Shown here one piece after another: positions 59,351 to 64,000 of a stretch of DNA of 64,000 nt; the first letter of the stretch is position 1; the number at the start of each line of letters is the position of its first letter. Made by a program: the position numbers and the translations under genes. The notes beneath the pieces are model-generated. The model was given only the letters and a program-made list of their open reading frames with translations. It was not told where the DNA came from and did no database searches. Source of the DNA: Aegilops tauschii subsp. strangulata (Eukaryota > Streptophyta > Magnoliopsida > Poales > Poaceae); NCBI RefSeq assembly GCF_002575655.3, contig NC_053037.3, positions 444,757,793 through 444,821,792 of the forward strand, given 5' to 3'.

Positions 59351-59934
59351 CTAGTTCAATCTTGTTACCGGCAAGTACTTGTTCTGTAATACATCACCTC
59401 GTAACTAACTCCTTAGTCATTTGCTTGCAAGCTTTATGATGTGTATTACCGAGAGGACCCAGAGATACCTCTCCGATACTCGGAGTGACAAATCCTAATC
59501 TTGATCTATGCCAACTCAACAAACACCTTCGGAGATACCTGTAGAGCATCTTTATGATCACCCAGTTACGTTGTGACGTTTGATAGCACACAAGATATTC
59601 CTCCGTATCCGGGAGTTGTATAATCTCATAGTCGAAGGAACATGTATTTGACATTAAGAAAGCAATAGCAATAAACTGAACGATCATATGCTAAGCTAAC
59701 GGATGGGTCTTGTCCATCACATCATTCTCCTAATGATGTGATCCCGTTATCAAATGACAACTCATGTCTATGGTTAGGAAACCTTAACCATCGTTTGATC
59801 AATGAGCTAGTCTAGTAGAGGCTCACTAGGTACACGGTATTTGTTTATGTATCCACACATGTATTTAAGTTTTCGGTCAATACAATTCTAGCATGAATAA
59901 TAAACCTTTATCATGATTTAGGAAATATAATAAT
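59351..59934 (-). repeat. Angela-type copia LTR, second part (5' half of the LTR)
   Basis: After the CTAGT duplication the LTR broken at 28168 continues. Read on the minus strand it lacks about 36 bases of its 5' terminus. In their place a plus-oriented LTR of the same family begins. It is the reverse complement, with moderate divergence, of 59970-60562. Confidence 0.85.
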
Positions 59935-61683
59935 TGAAGGAAATATGCCCTAGGGGAAATAATAAAGTTGTTATTTTATATTTCCTTATTCATGATAAAG
60001 GTTTATTATTCATGCTAGAATTGTATTGATCAGCAACCTTAATACATGTGTGAATACATAAACAAACATCGTGTCCCTAGTGAGCCTCTACAAGACTAGC
60101 TCCTTGATCAAAGATGGTTAAGGTTTCCTAACCATAGACATAAGTTGTCATTTGATAACGGGATCACATCATTAGGAGAATGATGTGATGGGCAAGACCC
60201 ATCCGTTAGCTTAGCATAATGATCGTTCAGTTTTATTGCTATTGCTTTCTTCATGTCAAATGCATATTCCTTTGACTATGAGATTATGCAACTCCCGGAT
60301 ACCGGAGGAATGCCTTGTGTGCTATCAAACGTCACAACGTAACTGGGTGATTATAAAGATGCTCTACAGGTATCTCCGAAGGTGTTTGCTGAGTTGGCAT
60401 AGATCAAGATTAGGATTTGTCACTCCTAGTATCGGAGAGGTATCTCTGGGCCCTCTCGGTAATACACATCATAAGCTTGCAAGCAAACGACTAAGGAGTT
60501 GGCCACGAGGTGATGTATTATGGAACGAGTAAATAGACTTGCCAGTAACGAGATTGAACTAGGTATGAAGATACCGACGATCGAATCTCAGGCAAGTAAC
60601 ATACCGATGGACAAAGGGAATAACGTATGTTGTCATAACGGTTCGACCGATAAAGATCTTCGTAGAATATGTACGAGCCAATATGGGCATCCAAGTTCCA
60701 CTATTGGTTATTGGACGAAGAGGTGTCTCGGTCATGTCTACATAGTTCTCGAACCCGTAGGGTCCGCACGCTTAATGTTCTTTGACGATATAGTATTATA
60801 TGAGTTATGTGATTTGGTGACCGAATGTTGTTTGGAGTCCCGGATGAGATCATAGATATGACGATGAGTCTCAAAATGGTTGAGAGGTAAGATTGATATA
60901 TAGGACGATGGTATTCAAACACCGGAAGTGTTCCGGAGGGTACCAGGTACTTATCGGGTCACCGGAAAGGAGTTTCAGGCACCCCCGGCAATGATATGGG
61001 CCTTATGGGCCAAGTGAGGAAACACACCAGCCTTGGTGCGCCCCTATAGAGGCCAGCCCTATGAGGAGGAGAAGGAAATAGGAGAGGGCAAGGAAAGTGT
61101 GGATTAGGATTCCTACTTCCTTCCCTCTCCCCCCTCTTTCCTCCCCCCTCGGTTATATATGGCAGGGGCGCGCGGCTTGGGAGGGACTCCAAGTAGGATT
61201 CCTCCTACTTGGGCGCCTCCTATGGCTGCTCCTCCCTCCCTCCCACCTATATATATGAGGAGGGGGCGCCTAGCACACAACAGACAATTGCCTAGCCGTG
61301 TGCAGCGCCCCCTCCATAGTTTACAACCCCGGTCATATTCTCGCAATGCTTAGGCGAAGCCCTGCAAGGATCACTTCACCATCATCGTCACCATGTCATT
61401 GTGCTGACGAAACTCATCTACTACCTCAACGACTTGCTGGATCAAGAAGGCGAGGGATGTCACCGAGTTGAACGTGTGCAGAACTCGGAGGTGTCGTCCG
61501 TTCGGTACTTGATCGGTCGGAGCTAGAAGAAGTTCGACTACATCAACCGCGTTGTCAAACGCTTCCGCTTATGGTCGACGAGGGTACGTAGACACACTCT
61601 CCCCCTCGTTGCTATGCATCTCCATGGATAGATCATTGCGTGTGCGTAGAATTTTTTTGTTTTCCATGCAACGATTCCCAATA
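59935..61683 (+). repeat. 5' LTR of the Angela-type element
   Basis: 1749 bp, TGAAGGAAATATGCCCTAGG...CGATTCCCAATA (the last bases are normally CAACA). TATA box tatatatat at 61247-61256. The downstream leader includes cttaggcgaagccctgcaag. Confidence 0.9.
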
Positions 61684-61684
61684 G

Positions 61685-61701
61685 TGGCATCATGAGCCAG
61701 G
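61685..61701 (+). other. Primer-binding site, tRNA-iMet type
   Basis: tggcatcatgagccagg directly after the LTR. It is a variant of TGGTATCAGAGCC, the initiator tRNA-Met site of BARE/Angela copia elements, with one inserted base. Confidence 0.75.
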
Positions 61702-63134
61702 TCTATGCGTAGATGATATGCACGTGTGGAACACAAATTGTTGTGGGCAATGATAGTCATACTGCTTACCACCAACGTCTTATTTTGATTCGGCAGTATT
61801 GTGGGATGAAGCGGCCCGGACCAACCTTACATGTCCACGCGCATGAGACTGGTTCCACCGACCGACATGCAAACTAGTTTTGCATAAAGGTGGTTGGCAG
61901 GTGTCTGTTTCTCCTACTTTAGTTGAATCGAATTTGACTACGACCGGTCCTTGAAGAAGGTTAAAACAGCAAAATTGACGAATCACCGTTGTGGTTTTTG
62001 CCGTAGGTAAGAACGGTTCTTGCTAGAAACCCGTAGCACCCACGTAAAACTTGCAACAACAAAGTAGAGGACGTCTAACTTGTTTTTGCAGGGTATGTTG
62101 TGATGTGATATGGTCAAGACATGATGTGATATACGTTATTGTATGCATGAGATGATCATGTTTTGTAAGTTATCAGGCAATCGGCAGGAGCCTTATGGTT
62201 GTATCTTTATTGTATGAAATACAAACGACATGTAATTGCTTTACTTTATCGCTATGAGTTAGCAATAGTTGTAGAAGCAATAATTGTCGAGACGACCACG
62301 ACAAAACAATGGAGATCAAGGTGTCGAGCCGGTGACGATGGAGATCATGACGATGCTTTGGAGATGGATATCAAAAGCACGAGATGATGATGGCCATATC
62401 ATGTCACATATTTTGATTGCATGTGATGTTTATCTTTTATGCATCTTATTTTGCTTAGTACGACGGTAGCATTATAAGATGATCCCTTCACTAGATTTCA
62501 AGGTATAAGTGTTCTCCCTGAGTATGCACCGTTGCGACAGTTCGTCGTGTTGAGACACCACGTGATGATCGGGTGTGATAGACTCTACGTTCACATACAA
62601 CGGGTGCAAGACAGTTTTGCACATGCGGAATACTTGGGTTAAACTTAACGAGCCTAGCATGTACAAACACAGCCTCAGAACACTGGAGACGAAAGGTCGA
62701 ACGTGAATCATATAGTAGATATGATCAACATAGAGATGTTGAAGACTAAGGCATAGCCTAGTGGCGGGAAGGGGCTGATGCCTTCCCACCCACCCAGGTT
62801 CAAGGCATGGTACTTACAATTTGGGTTTGTTGCACCAATTATACTGTAGGGGGTTCCCTTCTAGTCTTTCTGTCAAAACAACATAGAGATGATCGGACAT
62901 AGAACATAGAGATGTTCACCATTGATGACTACCCCATCTCACATGATGATCGGACATGGGTTAGTTGATTTGGATCACGTATCACTTAGATGACTTGAGG
63001 AATGTCTATTTAAGTGGGAGTTCTTAAGTAATTTGATTAATTGAACTTAATTTATCATGAACTTAGTCCTGATAGTATTTGCATATCTATGTTGTAGATC
63101 AATAGCTCGCGATATAGCTCCCTTATTTTTTGAT
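61702..63134 (+). other. Untranslated leader of the Angela-type element
   Basis: Long leader without coding capacity, typical of this copia group. It is interrupted by a SINE at 62739-62878. Confidence 0.7.
62739..62878 (+). mobile_element. tRNA-derived SINE in the copia leader
   Basis: 140 bp bounded by a perfect 13-bp direct repeat caacatagagatg (62726-62738 and 62879-62891). Box A tagcctagtgg at 62754-62764 fits the RNA polymerase III consensus. Box B ggttcaaggc at 62797-62806 is near-consensus, 43 bases downstream. The 3' end is ttctagtctttctgtcaaaa. The relatives of this copia leader that I recall lack the segment. Family not identified. Confidence 0.75.
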
Positions 63135-63703
63135 ATGTTCCTAGAGAAAAATAAGTTGAAAGATGATAGTAGCAATGATGCGGACTGGGTCCGTGATCTG
63201 AGGATTATCCTCATTGCTGCACAGAAGAATTATGTCCTTAATGCACCGCTAGGTGACAGACCTATTGCAGGAGCAGATGAAAACGTTATGAACGTCTGGC
63301 AAGCTCGGTATGATGACTACTTAATAGTTTAGTGCACCATGCTTTACGGCTTAGAACTGGGACTTCAAAAATGTTTTGAATGCCACAGAGCATATGAGAT
63401 GTTCCAAGAGCTGAAATTGGTATTTCAGACTCATGCCCGTGTCGAGAGGTATGAGACCTCTGACAAGTAATTTGCCTACAAGATGGAGCAGAATAGCTCA
63501 ACCAGTGAGCATGTGCTCAGAATGTCTGGGTACTACAATCTCTTGTATCAAGTGGGAGTTAATCTTCCAGATAAGATATCGATTGACAAAGTTCTCTAGT
63601 CACTATCACCAAGCTACTAGAACTTCGTGATGAACTATAATATGCAAGGGATGACGAAAATGATTCCCGAGCTCTTCGCGATGCTGAAATCAGCGAAGGT
63701 AGA
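63135..63703 (+). pseudogene. Copia gag of the Angela-type element, N-terminal part
   Basis: ATG at 63135 (MFLEKNKLKDDSSNDADWVR). The copia gag domain follows: DLRIILIAAQKNYVLNAPLG, then HRAYEMFQELKLVFQTHARV, then SEHVLRMSGYYNLLYQVGVN. A stop occurs at about 63331 (TAG), with further stops near 63468 and 63597. It ends at 63703 where a Sabrina-type LTR is inserted. Gag would form the cytoplasmic particle. Confidence 0.85.
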
Positions 63704-64000
63704 TGATAACCCACAAGTATAGGGGATCGTAATAGTTTTCGAGGATTCAACCCTTTTTATAGATTCGACACAAGGGGAGCCAAAGAATATTTGCAAGTAT
63801 TAGTAGCTGAGTTGTCAATTCAACCACACCTGGAGATTAATTATCTGCAGCAAAGTGATCAGTAGCAAAGTAATATGATAGTTTTGATAATAGTAGCAGC
63901 AGTGATAGTAACGGTAACAGTGATAGCAGTGATTTTGTAGCAAGTGCAACAGTAACGATAGCAGTAGTAACGTAGTAGAAACAATATAAGATAAATTCGT
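63704..64000 (-). repeat. Sabrina-type LTR, 3' end, minus orientation, cut by the window edge
   Basis: Begins TGATAACCCACAAGTATAGG, the reverse complement of the terminus at 59350, and aligns backward with 29388-29100. The preceding five bases (gtaga, 63699-63703) would be its target duplication. Its body lies outside the window, so solo LTR and full element cannot be told apart. Confidence 0.88.

Larger units (their letters stand above)
59935..64000 (+). mobile_element. Angela-type Ty1/copia element, 5' part, runs off the right edge
   Basis: 5' LTR, copia primer site, long untranslated leader with a SINE, and the start of gag, broken by a Sabrina-type LTR at 63704. The rest lies beyond the window. 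It is joined head to head to the minus-oriented LTR of the same family at 59934. Confidence 0.88.

Noticed and set aside
62754..62806. tRNA gene in the copia leader
   Set aside because: Box spacing and flanks fit a SINE; no anticodon arm or acceptor stem can be formed.

Overview
The window looks like intergenic DNA from a Triticeae grass genome (wheat, Aegilops or barley type). Nearly every base can be assigned to plant LTR retrotransposons, with a few MITEs and SINEs between or inside them. No intact host gene, rRNA, tRNA or CRISPR array was seen. The family names used (Sabrina, WHAM, Fatima, Angela) come from memory of Triticeae repeats and were not checked by search. Lineage calls (Athila, Tat, Tekay, copia) rest on domains visible in the sequence.

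Layout, left to right. 1-2497: 3' end of a Ty3/gypsy element (RNase H, integrase, 3' LTR). 2498-4091: an older base layer with a Stowaway-like MITE, a Harbinger-like MITE and about 950 unclassified bases. 4092-12347: a solo LTR of WHAM type (minus), itself split by a nearly complete WHAM-type element (4638-11265, minus). 12353-13031: base layer again. 13032-26186: a 13.2 kb Tat-lineage element (plus), TSD TCTAA. 26192-27061: base layer again. 27062-59934: an Angela-type copia LTR (minus), split by a 31.2 kb composite. 59935-64000: a second Angela-type element (plus, head to head with the first LTR), cut at 63704 by a Sabrina-type LTR.

The 31.2 kb composite (28169-59350, TSD CTAGT) is one Sabrina-type, Athila-lineage element. 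It carries a 12.5 kb Tekay-lineage chromovirus (35551-48034, minus, TSD TTTCC), a SINE (48397-48547), and, inside its 3' LTR, a 9.2 kb pol-less Tat-lineage element (49577-58791, TSD TTCAC). Target-site duplications fix the order of insertion. LTR divergence counted by eye agrees with it: the Sabrina-type host is most diverged, the two inserts less so.

The most interesting content is a long split gene on the antisense strand of both Tat-lineage elements, running towards gag-pol from its own TATA box next to the 3' LTR. In the autonomous-type element the splice sites give seven exons with a total length divisible by three. In the pol-less element they give six exons. The coiled-coil exon (115 nt) and the terminal exon (485 nt) have identical lengths and phases in both, although the surrounding sequence is strongly diverged. 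The pol-less element has lost RT, RNase H and integrase but kept this gene.

All retroelement reading frames here carry stops or frameshifts, so all are annotated as pseudogenes. They show what the ancestral elements encoded, not present activity.
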